DNA from: an uncultured Bacteroidota bacterium
Lineage (GTDB): Bacteria; Bacteroidota; Bacteroidia; Flavobacteriales; Flavobacteriaceae
Assembly: GCA_902583445.1 (NCBI GenBank)
Contig: CACHVZ010000004.1
Coordinates: 36,037-100,036, forward strand
Length of the DNA: 64,000 bases
Direction of reading: 5' to 3'
Positions within the stretch are counted from its first letter, which is position 1, and every line of letters starts with the position of its first letter. The position numbers and the translations under genes are program-made. The notes beneath the pieces are model-generated. The model saw only the letters and a program-made list of their open reading frames with translations, made no database searches and was not told where the DNA came from. Positions 27,754-37,188 of this stretch are shown in pieces.

Positions 27754-30150
27754 ATGAGTACATCTAATTCTATTAAAGAAGAGATTAGCTTAAAAAAGTT
27801 TAAGGAAAAAGTTCTAAATGACTTTAGAACAATCTGCCTAAGTAGAGAAATAAGTATACTTGGAAGACGAGAGGTATTGCTGGGTAGAGGAAAGTTTGGA
27901 ATTTTTGGAGACGGAAAAGAACTACCTCAAGTTGTTATGAGTCATTTTTTTAAAAATGGAGATTTTCGTTCAGGTTATTACAGGGATTTAACAATTTTAT
28001 TATCACAAGATTTACTTTCTGCCAGAGAATTTTTCTCAGCAATCTATGGTCATCCTGATCAAATCTATGAAAGGATGGCAGGTGGTCGACAAATGGTTGG
28101 ACACTTTCTTACAGATCTTATAGATGAAAACAAAGAGTGGATAAACCAAACATCTCAAAAAAATCATATTTCAGACGTGTCCCCTACTGCTAGCCAAATG
28201 TCAAGACTGGTTGGTCTTGGATTAGCCTCAAAAATTTATAGAAACGATAATGTTAAAGACTCTGAGAAATTTTCAAAAAATGGTAATGAAATTGTATGGG
28301 GTACTATTGGAAATGCAAGCACAAGTCAAGGAATATTTTTTGAGGCAGTTAACGCATGTGGAGTTCTTCAAATTCCTGCAGTTATTAGTGTATGGGATGA
28401 TGATTATGGAATTTCTGTTCATAATAAAGATCATACGACTAAAGAAAGTATTTCAGAAGCTTTATCAGGATTTCAAATAAATAATGAATCTGCGGGTATA
28501 GAAATACTAAAAGTTAAAGGTTGGGACTACCAGTCATTAATGAGGACGTATTCACATGCAGAAAAAATTGCTAGAGAACATCATATACCTGTACTTGTTC
28601 ATGTTACTGAACTTACACAACCTCTTGGACACTCAACTTCAGGTTCACATGAAAGATACAAGTCAACGGAAAGATTGAAGTGGGAAGAAGACTATGATTG
28701 TAATAGAAAATTTGAAGAATGGATTATAAAAAATAAAATTTCAACAAAAAAGAAAATTGAAAGTATCAAAGCTGAAATTAAAACCTATGTTACGGATGAG
28801 AGAAAGTTAGCATGGGAATTGTATCAAAGACCAATTAAAGAAGCAAAAATTGATTTATTAGATAAAATCAAATCTTTAACAAACCCAATAGATGATGAAA
28901 TTAATTCATTAATTTCTAATATTGACGACTCAAACTTTTCAGATATAATAAAGGTTTGTAGAAGATTACTTTACAAATTACCACCGGGAGAGTCTCAGGA
29001 CAGAGAGGAACTTATTAGTTGGAGAAATAAATATTTAAATATTCTAGAAGAAAAATATTCATCAGATCTATATTCAATTGAAATTTCAGATCTAAAGAAT
29101 ATTGTTTACACTAAAGCTGAATATTCAGATACACCTAATAAAGTTGACGGTAGAATAATTCTAAGAGATAATTTTGATAAAATATTAGAAATTAATTCTA
29201 AAGTATACATTTTTGGAGAAGATGTTGGAAAGATTGGAGATGTGAATCAAGGACTTGAAGGTCTTCAAAGTAAATATGGTGAAAATAGAGTATTTGATAC
29301 TAGTATAAGGGAGTCTACTATTGTTGGACAAGGAATAGGAATGTCCCTTAGAGGTCTAAGACCAATTGCGGAGATTCAATATCTTGATTATATACTATAT
29401 GCTCTTCAAATTCTCAGTGATGATTTATCTACATTTAGTTATAGAACATTAGGAAAACAGAAAGCTCCATTGATTGTAAGAACTAGAGGGCATAGACTTG
29501 AAGGAATATGGCATTCAGGATCACCTCTAGGTGGAATGATTAGCTTCTTAAGAGGAGTATTTATTCTTACACCAAGAAATATGACAAAGGCTGCAGGATT
29601 TTACAATAGTTTATTGGATATTGAACAACCCGCTATTGTTATTGAACCTTTAAATGCCTATAGGGTGAAAGAGGAACTTCCATTAAATTACGGTGAGTTT
29701 AAAACACCTGTAGGAGAAATTGAAATTCTTGAAGAAGGAGATGATTTAACAATAGTCTCGTATGGCTCAACCCTAAACATAGTTCATAAAGTAGCTAAAG
29801 AAATAAAAAAATTTAACATTAATTGTGAAGTAATTGATCTGCAATGTCTAATTCCTTTTGATTTATCTAAAAATATTATTAAGAGTATTGAAAAAACAAA
29901 TAGACTTATGATTGTTGACGAAGATGTTCCAGGTGGAGCTTCAAGTTATATTCTTCAAGAACTTTTAAATAATCAAAATATATATAAATATCTTGACAGT
30001 GAACCAAAACTAGTAACTGCTAAAGAACACAGGCCTCCATATGGTTCAGATGGTGACTATACGAGTAAGCCTTCGTTTGAAGATATTTTTGATGAAATCT
30101 ATAATTTAATGAGAGAGTCAGACCCAAATAGGTTTAAGAAACTATCCTAA
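27754..30150 (+). CDS. Second fused E1 alpha/beta 2-oxoacid dehydrogenase, long form with altered thiamine motif
   Basis: The protein has 798 residues. The alpha half (about 1-430) has the region WGTIGNASTSQG (about 182-193) where GDG is replaced by GNA, and VWDDDYGISV in place of the usual ENNGYG; this variant is seen in a Bacteroidota group of E1-like proteins. The beta half (about 460-798) has FGEDVGKIGDVNQGLEGL and RESTIVGQGIGMSLRGLRP with an otherwise normal transketolase-pyrimidine and C-terminal domain. It should be a 2-oxoacid dehydrogenase E1, but the substrate is unknown and the changed thiamine motif deserves a check. It starts 37 bases after the pseudo-M1 gene and may have its own promoter. 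Confidence 0.85.
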   Translation: MSTSNSIKEEISLKKFKEKVLNDFRTICLSREISILGRREVLLGRGKFGIFGDGKELPQVVMSHFFKNGDFRSGYYRDLTILLSQDLLSAREFFSAIYGHPDQIYERMAGGRQMVGHFLTDLIDENKEWINQTSQKNHISDVSPTASQMSRLVGLGLASKIYRNDNVKDSEKFSKNGNEIVWGTIGNASTSQGIFFEAVNACGVLQIPAVISVWDDDYGISVHNKDHTTKESISEALSGFQINNESAGIEILKVKGWDYQSLMRTYSHAEKIAREHHIPVLVHVTELTQPLGHSTSGSHERYKSTERLKWEEDYDCNRKFEEWIIKNKISTKKKIESIKAEIKTYVTDERKLAWELYQRPIKEAKIDLLDKIKSLTNPIDDEINSLISNIDDSNFSDIIKVCRRLLYKLPPGESQDREELISWRNKYLNILEEKYSSDLYSIEISDLKNIVYTKAEYSDTPNKVDGRIILRDNFDKILEINSKVYIFGEDVGKIGDVNQGLEGLQSKYGENRVFDTSIRESTIVGQGIGMSLRGLRPIAEIQYLDYILYALQILSDDLSTFSYRTLGKQKAPLIVRTRGHRLEGIWHSGSPLGGMISFLRGVFILTPRNMTKAAGFYNSLLDIEQPAIVIEPLNAYRVKEELPLNYGEFKTPVGEIEILEEGDDLTIVSYGSTLNIVHKVAKEIKKFNINCEVIDLQCLIPFDLSKNIIKSIEKTNRLMIVDEDVPGGASSYILQELLNNQNIYKYLDSEPKLVTAKEHRPPYGSDGDYTSKPSFEDIFDEIYNLMRESDPNRFKKLS

Positions 30151-30160
30151 TATTAAAAAA

Positions 30161-31168
30161 CTAATTTTTAAAGATCTTATAGATTAATTCGTTTAAAATA
30201 CCTTCATGATTTGTTGCATCAAAATCGATGCCTTTTGACCTATTGTCTGCTTCAAGTAAAAAATTAAAAATCTTTGATATTCTTTTCATTGGATAGTAAA
30301 CTGAAGCCCTTTTGTATTCCTCAATGAAATATGGGTTAACTCCAAGAGTCTTAGATGCTTCATTTTTGTTCTCTAATGAATGATAGATAAATAATTTATT
30401 AAAAAAGGAATAAATGGTACCTATTATTACTGGGATTGGATATTTCTTTGAATTCTTTGACATATATGAAATCAGATCTTGTGATTTTTGATAATTATTC
30501 TTTCCAATTTCTTTAGTTAACTCAAAGAAATTGTAATCTTTACTAAATCCAATTATATTTTCAACTTCTTTAGGTCTTATTACTTGATCTTTATTAGAAT
30601 TAAGTTGTAATTTCTCAAGTTCATTATCAATTTGTGATAAGTCATTACCAACAAAGTCTGCAATAATTTTTATTGAATTAGGATGAAGGTTAATAGATTT
30701 TTCTTTTGACTGCTGCTCAATCCATTGATATACCTGACTATCATAAATCTTTTTCGATTCGAAAACAATCCCATATTTTAAGCAAGTTTTATATACTTTC
30801 TTTCTTTTATCAATAGAACTATTAAAAGATAAGACCAGAATTGATTTTTTATTGAGATTTTCAATATATGAGTTAATTAAGTTAAAATCGTTTGATAAGT
30901 TCTTAGAATCTTTTACGACAATTAGATTAAAATCTCCAACCAGAGGATACCTTTTTAAAAAATCAACAACTTCATTTTCTTGATTTTCATCTGATTTTTT
31001 TGAATAAATTTTCTTTAAATCAAAATCAACAGCATCAGATTTTACAGATGAATTGATTATAGCATCTATAAGATTATCTGAGAAGAAACTCTCATCACCA
31101 TGGATCAAATAAATTGGTGAAAGTTTGCCATTATTTATTTCATTAATTAATTTGTTGTATTCTGACAT
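30161..31168 (-). CDS. holA: DNA polymerase III subunit delta
   Basis: The protein has 335 residues with the HolA layout: PIYLIHGDESFFSDNLI at the N-terminus, then the AAA+-like domain, then a helical C-terminal domain (DNRSKGIDFD near the end). HolA opens the beta clamp (dnaN, at 59092 in this window) for loading. It is convergent with the second E1 gene with 10 bases between, and divergent from the HsdR_N-like gene with only 3 bases between their start codons. Confidence 0.93.
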   Translation of the reverse strand: MSEYNKLINEINNGKLSPIYLIHGDESFFSDNLIDAIINSSVKSDAVDFDLKKIYSKKSDENQENEVVDFLKRYPLVGDFNLIVVKDSKNLSNDFNLINSYIENLNKKSILVLSFNSSIDKRKKVYKTCLKYGIVFESKKIYDSQVYQWIEQQSKEKSINLHPNSIKIIADFVGNDLSQIDNELEKLQLNSNKDQVIRPKEVENIIGFSKDYNFFELTKEIGKNNYQKSQDLISYMSKNSKKYPIPVIIGTIYSFFNKLFIYHSLENKNEASKTLGVNPYFIEEYKRASVYYPMKRISKIFNFLLEADNRSKGIDFDATNHEGILNELIYKIFKN

Positions 31169-31171
31169 TTT

Positions 31172-31615
31172 ATGAAGAAACTTAACTTTCCTGATTTTGA
31201 ATTTAAAATTAAAAAAGAAAACAACAATAATATCATTTTTGATGAAATTCGAAAAAAATGGATTGTCTTAACCCCTGAGGAATGGGTAAGACAAAATTTT
31301 ATTAAGTATTTAATTTCAAAAAATTACCCTAAATCATTAATTAATTGTGAAAAATCATTTTATATAAATAGAGTTTTAAAAAGATATGATATTGTTGTAT
31401 ACGATATTGATGGTAAGGTTAGTATTCTGGTAGAGTGTAAATCTCCTAATATTAATATTATTAATGAACATTTTGATCAGGTTATGCGATATAATATTGA
31501 ATTAAAAAGTAAAATGATTATTGTTACAAATGGATTAAATCATTTTTATTTTAAATTGGACAAGAATATAAATCAATATGTCCAAGAAAAAGATCTAATA
31601 TTTTACAATAAATGA
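31172..31615 (+). CDS. Stand-alone type I restriction enzyme R protein N-terminal domain (HSDR_N_2) protein
   Basis: The protein has 147 residues. It has the PD-(D/E)xK-type nuclease pattern: LTPEEWVRQNFIKYLI, then RYDIVVYD (Asp73), then LVECKSP (Glu88-x-Lys90). Such small proteins are a conserved neighbour of holA in Bacteroidota and have no methylase or specificity subunit next to them, so this is not a restriction system. It probably has a DNA repair or nuclease role. It overlaps the glycosyltransferase start by 4 bases. Confidence 0.85.
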   Translation: MKKLNFPDFEFKIKKENNNNIIFDEIRKKWIVLTPEEWVRQNFIKYLISKNYPKSLINCEKSFYINRVLKRYDIVVYDIDGKVSILVECKSPNINIINEHFDQVMRYNIELKSKMIIVTNGLNHFYFKLDKNINQYVQEKDLIFYNK

Positions 31616-32595
31616 GAATTGGAATTGCAATACTTAATTGGAATGGAATAAATCTTTTAAAATCACACCTAAAAGGAGTTGTTGATAAATCTGAAGATTC
31701 TACGATCTACATTATTGATAATAATTCTGATGATGATTCATTAGAATTTGTAAAACAGAATTTTCCACAAGTCAAATTAATTCGTTTAGATAAAAATTAT
31801 GGTTTTGCAGAAGGATATAATATTGGTCTAAAGGATGTCAATGAAGATATAGTATGTATACTCAACAATGATGTCGAAGTAACAGAAAAATGGCTTGATC
31901 CTATTAAGAGAAAGTTAAAAGAAAAGAAAAACTGTATTATTCAACCCACTATTATGGACTTTAACAATAGAGAATATTATGAGTATGCTGGTGGTTCTGG
32001 AGGATTTATAGATAAGTTTGGGTATCCGTTTTGTAGAGGAAGAATTTTCTACACTTTAGAGAAAAATACAAATCAGTATTCTGATGATAAAATATTTTGG
32101 GCTTCAGGAGCTTGTATGATAATCCAAAAAGAAACATTCTATGAATTGGGGGGATTTGACAAAAGTTTTTTCGCACACATGGAAGAAATAGACCTATGTT
32201 GGAGAGGATTTAATAAAGGAATTGAATGTTTCTCATCTACTGATTCGATTGTATACCATGTTGGAGCAGCAACTTTAAAGGAAAACCCTAATAAAAACTA
32301 TTTAAACTATAGGAATTCATTAATAATGCTAACTAAGAATCTCCCCTTGAATTCTCTATTGTATGTTTTATTTGTTAGAATAGTTTTAGATATGATTTCA
32401 GTTATAAGATACTTAATAATAGCTAGAATAGATCTTTCACTATCAATTATTAAAGCTCATTTAAGCTACTTTAATCAGGCTAATAGGATTTTAAAAAACA
32501 GAGATAAATCTTTAAAAAAAGAAAATTATTACAAAGTTCGAAGTATTGTATACAACTACTTTCTTCTAGGAAAGAAAAAATTCTTTAGCCTCTAG
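31612..32595 (+). CDS. Family 2 glycosyltransferase (GT-A, rhamnosyltransferase-like)
   Basis: The protein has 327 residues. It has the nucleotide-sugar-binding start ILNWNGINLL and IIDNNSDDDS, the DxD-like NNDVEV (about 86-91), GGFDKSFFAHMEEIDLCWR with the catalytic-type ED motif, and a C-terminal hydrophobic stretch (about 248-268). It transfers a sugar to a cell-surface glycan or lipid; the sugar is not known. It overlaps the HSDR_N gene by 4 bases and lies 65 bases before the OmpA lipoprotein gene. Confidence 0.88.
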   Translation: MRIGIAILNWNGINLLKSHLKGVVDKSEDSTIYIIDNNSDDDSLEFVKQNFPQVKLIRLDKNYGFAEGYNIGLKDVNEDIVCILNNDVEVTEKWLDPIKRKLKEKKNCIIQPTIMDFNNREYYEYAGGSGGFIDKFGYPFCRGRIFYTLEKNTNQYSDDKIFWASGACMIIQKETFYELGGFDKSFFAHMEEIDLCWRGFNKGIECFSSTDSIVYHVGAATLKENPNKNYLNYRNSLIMLTKNLPLNSLLYVLFVRIVLDMISVIRYLIIARIDLSLSIIKAHLSYFNQANRILKNRDKSLKKENYYKVRSIVYNYFLLGKKKFFSL

Positions 32596-32623
32596 TACAA
32601 TAATTTAGCATAAAAATATTAAG

Positions 32624-32658
32624 TTTGTAGCTGACTAATTAATAACCGATATATTTTG
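32624..32658 (+). promoter_or_regulatory. Possible -33/-7 promoter of the OmpA lipoprotein gene
   Basis: TTTG at 32624-32627 and TATATTTTG at 32650-32658 are 22 bases apart, near the spacing expected for Bacteroidota promoters. The -7 box has one extra base compared with TAnnTTTG. It ends 2 bases before the ATG at 32661, so the transcript would be leaderless or the true box is elsewhere. Confidence 0.35.
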
Positions 32659-32660
32659 AT

Positions 32661-33584
32661 ATGAAAAATAACATTTTTATTGTAGGAGTTTTAGGTTTAC
32701 TTCTAACTTCATGTGTATCTCAAAAGAAATACTCTGACTTAGAAAGCCTTCAGCAAAATACAAAGGAATTATTAGATAGTGCTACTGCTAAGCTAAATGC
32801 TGCAGAAACTCAACTTTCAGCAACTTCTGAGAGATTATCTGCATTATCAGAACAAAACAAATTTTTAAGAGCTAACAATCAAGACTTAATTGACAATATT
32901 GGAAATTTAACTACTCTTACTCAAAAAGGAGCAGAAAATCTTGAAAGATCTCTTGAAAGTATTAAAGAAAAAGACTTAATCATCACTAGAATGCAAGATG
33001 CTGTTACTAAGAGAGACTCTGTAACTTTAGCACTTGTTCAAAGCTTTAAAAGCTCACTTGGAACACTCAGCGATGATGATATTGAAATTAACGTTGAAAA
33101 AGGTGTAGTCTATGTATCTATTTCTGATAAACTACTTTTCAACAGTGGAAGCTTTACTGTAACAACTAGAGCTAAAAAAGTTTTAGAAAAAATCGCTATA
33201 GTAATTAGTGACAAGCCTGATCTTGAATTTATGGTAGAAGGTCATACAGACAATATGCTAATTGATCAAGAAAAAGCTGCTGAAACTATTCCTGGAGTTG
33301 TTGACAATTGGGATCTTTCTGTTAAAAGAGCTACTTCTGTAGTTAGAATTTTACAAAATGATTACGGTGTAGATCCAACTAAACTAGTTGCTGCTGGTAG
33401 AAGTTTTTACATGCCTATAGCTGACAATGATTCTTCTGTATCAAGAGCTGTTAATAGAAGAACCAGAATAATTGTTCTTCCTAAACTTGATCAGTTTACT
33501 AAACTTATTGAAGAAGGAATGAGCATGAATGTTCCTGCTACAGGTCCAAGTAATACAATTAGCTCAGATAACAAGCCTGACTAA
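32661..33584 (+). CDS. OmpA-family peptidoglycan-associated lipoprotein with coiled coil
   Basis: The protein has 307 residues. The lipobox LLLTSC puts the lipid on Cys18. Residues about 25-115 form a coiled coil (heptads with L, E, Q and S). Residues about 145-275 form an OmpA/Pal domain: VEGHTDN, DLSVKRATSVVRIL, GRSFYMPIADND and NRRTRIIVLP give the peptidoglycan-binding residues. It would tether the outer membrane to peptidoglycan. A strong bidirectional terminator follows. It is the last gene of the HSDR_N/glycosyltransferase cluster. Confidence 0.93.
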   Translation: MKNNIFIVGVLGLLLTSCVSQKKYSDLESLQQNTKELLDSATAKLNAAETQLSATSERLSALSEQNKFLRANNQDLIDNIGNLTTLTQKGAENLERSLESIKEKDLIITRMQDAVTKRDSVTLALVQSFKSSLGTLSDDDIEINVEKGVVYVSISDKLLFNSGSFTVTTRAKKVLEKIAIVISDKPDLEFMVEGHTDNMLIDQEKAAETIPGVVDNWDLSVKRATSVVRILQNDYGVDPTKLVAAGRSFYMPIADNDSSVSRAVNRRTRIIVLPKLDQFTKLIEEGMSMNVPATGPSNTISSDNKPD

Positions 33585-33602
33585 AATCATTATTGATTAG
33601 TT

Positions 33603-33638
33603 AAAAAACAAGCGTGATTTTATCACGCTTTTTTTTTA
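33603..33638. terminator. Bidirectional terminator between OmpA lipoprotein and uvrD
   Basis: An 8-base GC-containing perfect stem, AGCGTGAT (33611-33618) with ATCACGCT (33622-33629), has a 3-base TTT loop, a run of 10 T downstream (33629-33638) and 6 A upstream (33603-33608). It can stop both convergent transcription units. It is the clearest terminator in the window. Confidence 0.9.
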
Positions 33639-35876
33639 TATTTTATTTAGCTTGGCAAACCTTAATAATAGATTTTTTTGACCAAATTTCGAAAAATCAA
33701 CAATTGCTCTAACATCATTATTAAGTCCCTCTATTTTTACTATTTTGCCAAGTCCGAATTTTTCATGAGAAACCTTATCCCCTTCTGAAAAATTGATTTC
33801 AATTGAACTATTTTTTATAGCTGAAGATGATATTTTTTTTAAGTTTCCTTTTGGTTTAAAAACTATCTTTTTCTTTGGGAACTGCTCAGATATTGGTTTA
33901 AAGTCAGCTTGTTTTGTCATATTTACATAATCCTTATCAATCTCATTTATAAATCTACTCTCCTCACAATAAATTAGCTTTCCCCATCTATACCTAGAGT
34001 TAGCATATGATAAATAAAGGTTTTGTTTTGCCCTAGTAATTCCGACATAAAACAACCTTCTTTCTTCCTCTAGCTCTGACCTTGTATTATAACTTAAAGC
34101 AGATGGGAAAAGATCCTCTTCAAGGCCGACTATAAAGACATTTTTGAATTCAAGACCCTTTGATAAATGAAGCGTCATCAAAGAAATATAGTCTTCACTT
34201 TCGTGTTCTATATCGAAGTCTGTTGAAAGTGAGACATTTGAAAGAAACTCTGATAGCCCATCATTAGAGTCAACTATTTCTTTTTGATCCTCAATAAAAT
34301 CTCTTATTCCATTTAATAATTCTTGAACATTTTCAACCCTTGAAATTCCTTCTGGAGATTCATCTTTTTTTAACTCATCAATAATCTTGACTTTATTAAT
34401 TAATTCTTTAGTTAAATCAAAAGCATTTAATTTCTCGTTTTCAATTTTAAAAACTTCAATTAAGTCAATAAAATTTTGAAGTTTTAACGAAACTGAAGAA
34501 GAAAAAGGAATATGTAACTCTTTATGTTTCTTTATTATATCATAAAGGCTTAGATTATTTTTTTGAGCTGCAATAATAATTTTATTAATTGTAACCAGAC
34601 CAATTCCTCTAGCTGGATAATTTATAACTCTTTTAAGACTTTCTTCATCATTACTATTTATAATTAATCTTAAATATGCAAGAATGTCCTTTATTTCTTT
34701 TCTATTGTAGAATGAAACTCCACCAAATATTCTATATGGTATTTTATTTAGTCTTAGTGAATCTTCAATAGGCCTAGATTGTGCATTTGTTCTGTAGAGT
34801 ATGGCAGTATCTGACAGATTAGAATCATTTATAGTTTGTATTTTTTGACAAATTGATCTAGCCTCGGCAATATCTGATTGATTTGAAGAAATTTGAACTT
34901 TATCTCCAAAATCGTTTTCTGTCCATACTTCTTTATCAATTTTATTTTTATTATGATCAATAACAGAATTAGCAGCGTTTACTATATTTTTTGTGGATCT
35001 GTAATTTTGTTCAAGCCTAAAGATTTCAACATCATCATAGTCTTTTCTGAAATTTATAATATTGTTAATGTTTGCACCTCTAAATGAATATATACTTTGC
35101 GCATCGTCACCAACAACACAAATATTCTGATACCTATCAGACAATGATTTTACAATAAGATATTGGGAGTTATTTGTGTCTTGATACTCATCTACGAGTA
35201 TATATTTAAATTTTTCTTGGTACTTTGCTAGAACTTCAGGGTGATTATTTAATAATTCATTAGTTTTCATTAAAAGGTCATCAAAGTCCATTGAGTTTGA
35301 TTTTATCAATCTATCATTATATTCTTTATAAATATTTCCTGTCTCAGGTTTTCTTGATAAATTATCAGACTCAACTAATTCATTATTAGAAAAGTAACCA
35401 TTAACAGTTATAAAGTTATTTTTAAGAGTTGAAATTCTATTTCTAATTGATTTAGATCTGTAAACATCCTTGTCTAAGTTCATTTCTTTAATAATAGATG
35501 AAATTAGTCTTTCAGAATCTTGTGTATCATAGATAGTAAAATCTGAAGTAAAACCAATTTTATGAGCTTCAAATCTTAATATTTTAGCAAAAACTGAATG
35601 AAAGGTACCCATCCATATACTTTTTGAATCACTTTCACCAATCATTGATGAAATTCTAAGCTTCATTTCACGAGCAGCTTTATTAGTAAATGTTAAAGCT
35701 AAAATTTCAAATGGATCTACACCGTTGTTAACTAGGTGAACTATTTTATATGTTAAAACTCTTGTTTTTCCTGATCCAGCTCCTGCAATTACCATTGATG
35801 GACCATCCGTCTTCAATACTGCACTCAATTGAGCATCATTAAGATCATTTAGATAAGATTTGTTATCTTCTAACAT
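33636..35876 (-). CDS. UvrD/PcrA-type superfamily I DNA helicase
   Basis: The protein has 746 residues. The P-loop GAGSGKTRVL (about 32-41), DEYQDTN (Walker B, motif II), GDDAQSIYSFRGA (motif III), QNYRST (motif IV), LMTLHLSKGLEFKNVFI (motif V) and VGITRAKQNLYLSYA (motif VI) are all present. UvrD/PcrA unwinds DNA in repair and clears replication conflicts. The C-terminal Tudor-like tail (VSHEKFGLGKIVKIEG) is typical of PcrA/UvrD. It is divergent from the M20 amidohydrolase over 64 bases. Confidence 0.93.
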   Translation of the reverse strand: MLEDNKSYLNDLNDAQLSAVLKTDGPSMVIAGAGSGKTRVLTYKIVHLVNNGVDPFEILALTFTNKAAREMKLRISSMIGESDSKSIWMGTFHSVFAKILRFEAHKIGFTSDFTIYDTQDSERLISSIIKEMNLDKDVYRSKSIRNRISTLKNNFITVNGYFSNNELVESDNLSRKPETGNIYKEYNDRLIKSNSMDFDDLLMKTNELLNNHPEVLAKYQEKFKYILVDEYQDTNNSQYLIVKSLSDRYQNICVVGDDAQSIYSFRGANINNIINFRKDYDDVEIFRLEQNYRSTKNIVNAANSVIDHNKNKIDKEVWTENDFGDKVQISSNQSDIAEARSICQKIQTINDSNLSDTAILYRTNAQSRPIEDSLRLNKIPYRIFGGVSFYNRKEIKDILAYLRLIINSNDEESLKRVINYPARGIGLVTINKIIIAAQKNNLSLYDIIKKHKELHIPFSSSVSLKLQNFIDLIEVFKIENEKLNAFDLTKELINKVKIIDELKKDESPEGISRVENVQELLNGIRDFIEDQKEIVDSNDGLSEFLSNVSLSTDFDIEHESEDYISLMTLHLSKGLEFKNVFIVGLEEDLFPSALSYNTRSELEEERRLFYVGITRAKQNLYLSYANSRYRWGKLIYCEESRFINEIDKDYVNMTKQADFKPISEQFPKKKIVFKPKGNLKKISSSAIKNSSIEINFSEGDKVSHEKFGLGKIVKIEGLNNDVRAIVDFSKFGQKNLLLRFAKLNKI

Positions 35877-35940
35877 TATTATAAATTTAACTAATTAATG
35901 AATTTTAATTACCCTATAACCATTAATTAAATCAACACTT

Positions 35941-37188
35941 ATGAAAAAATTATCATTAATTATTTTCTTTTTCATTTTTCAATTTAATTTTTCTCAATCT
36001 ATTGAAGATCAAATTAAAAATATTGAACAAAAAGTAATTTTATGGAGACATGATTTTCACAAACATCCAGAACTCTCAAATAGAGAGTTTAGAACATCTG
36101 AAGTAATAGCAAAACATCTAGAATCGCTTGGCATATCAGTTAAAAGAAACGTTGGGGTAAATGGGGTCGTTGGTATACTAGAAGGAAGTAAAAAAGGCAA
36201 AGTTGTTGGATTAAGAGCAGATATGGATGCACTCCCAATTACAGAAAAAAATTACCTTCCTTTTATGTCAATAAATGATGGAATTATGCATGCTTGTGGA
36301 CATGATAGTCATATGGCCATTCTTATGGGGGCAGCCGAAATATTATCCAAGAATAGAGATTTTGAAGGTACTGTAAAATTTATTTTTCAAGGAGCTGAGG
36401 AAGGTCCCCCACCTGGTGAGGAAGGTGGAGCAAGGATGATGATTAAAGAGGGGGTTTTAAAAAATCCAGATTTAGATGCAATTTTTGGTCTTCATATAGC
36501 TGCTCAACTACCCATGAATAAGGTTTACTATAAACCAAGAGGCTTTTATGCATCTTCATCGAGGTTTACAATTAAAGTAATTGGGACTCAAGCTCATGGA
36601 GGAACTCCTTGGCTTGCAGTTGACCCTATTATCATCACCGCACAAATAATTAATTCGATTCAAACTATTATTTCAAGAGAATCAGAATTAACTAAAGAAC
36701 CTGCGGTTATTTCATTTGGTAAAGTAGAGGGTGGAAATAGATTTAATATTATTCCAAATGAGGTGAATTTAGTAGGAACTATTAGATCATTAGATTATGG
36801 AATGAGAGATTACATAAAAAAAAGAATTATTGAACTTTCAGAAGGAATTGCTAAATCATATGGGGGGAAAGCTATAGTTGAAATTGATGATGGTGCTGAT
36901 ATTACATATAATGATCCTGAGATTATGAGTAGAATGCTTCCATCTTTAAAAAAATCTGCTGGTAACGAAAATGTAATACTAAGCAATGCAAAAACACTTG
37001 CAGAAGATTATGCATATTACTTAAATAAAATTCCAGGTTTTTTATTTGAGTTGGGTGGATATAATACAAAAGAAGAAAGAGAAGCTCCTGCACATCATAC
37101 ACCTGATTTTTTTATAGATGATAGTTCAATGCTTCTTGGAGTTAAAGTAATGACAAATTTAGCATTAGACTTTTTAAAGAGTGAATAA
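35941..37188 (+). CDS. M20-family amidohydrolase, exported
   Basis: The protein has 415 residues. A Sec signal (about 1-19) is present, so it is periplasmic or secreted. The metal motifs are ACGHDSHMA, GAEEGPPPGEEGGA and FGLHIAAQLP, with a late histidine in HHTPDFFID. The dimerisation domain (about 190-300) has IGTQAHGGTPW. These are typical of the M20D amidohydrolases (aminoacylase or N-acyl-amino acid hydrolase). The substrate is unknown. Its end overlaps the recG start by 8 bases. Confidence 0.92.
   Translation: MKKLSLIIFFFIFQFNFSQSIEDQIKNIEQKVILWRHDFHKHPELSNREFRTSEVIAKHLESLGISVKRNVGVNGVVGILEGSKKGKVVGLRADMDALPITEKNYLPFMSINDGIMHACGHDSHMAILMGAAEILSKNRDFEGTVKFIFQGAEEGPPPGEEGGARMMIKEGVLKNPDLDAIFGLHIAAQLPMNKVYYKPRGFYASSSRFTIKVIGTQAHGGTPWLAVDPIIITAQIINSIQTIISRESELTKEPAVISFGKVEGGNRFNIIPNEVNLVGTIRSLDYGMRDYIKKRIIELSEGIAKSYGGKAIVEIDDGADITYNDPEIMSRMLPSLKKSAGNENVILSNAKTLAEDYAYYLNKIPGFLFELGGYNTKEEREAPAHHTPDFFIDDSSMLLGVKVMTNLALDFLKSE

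Noticed and set aside
31172..31615. Type I restriction system
   Set aside because: No HsdM or HsdS gene is present and the helicase part of HsdR is missing; only the small N-terminal-type domain occurs, as near holA in other Bacteroidota.
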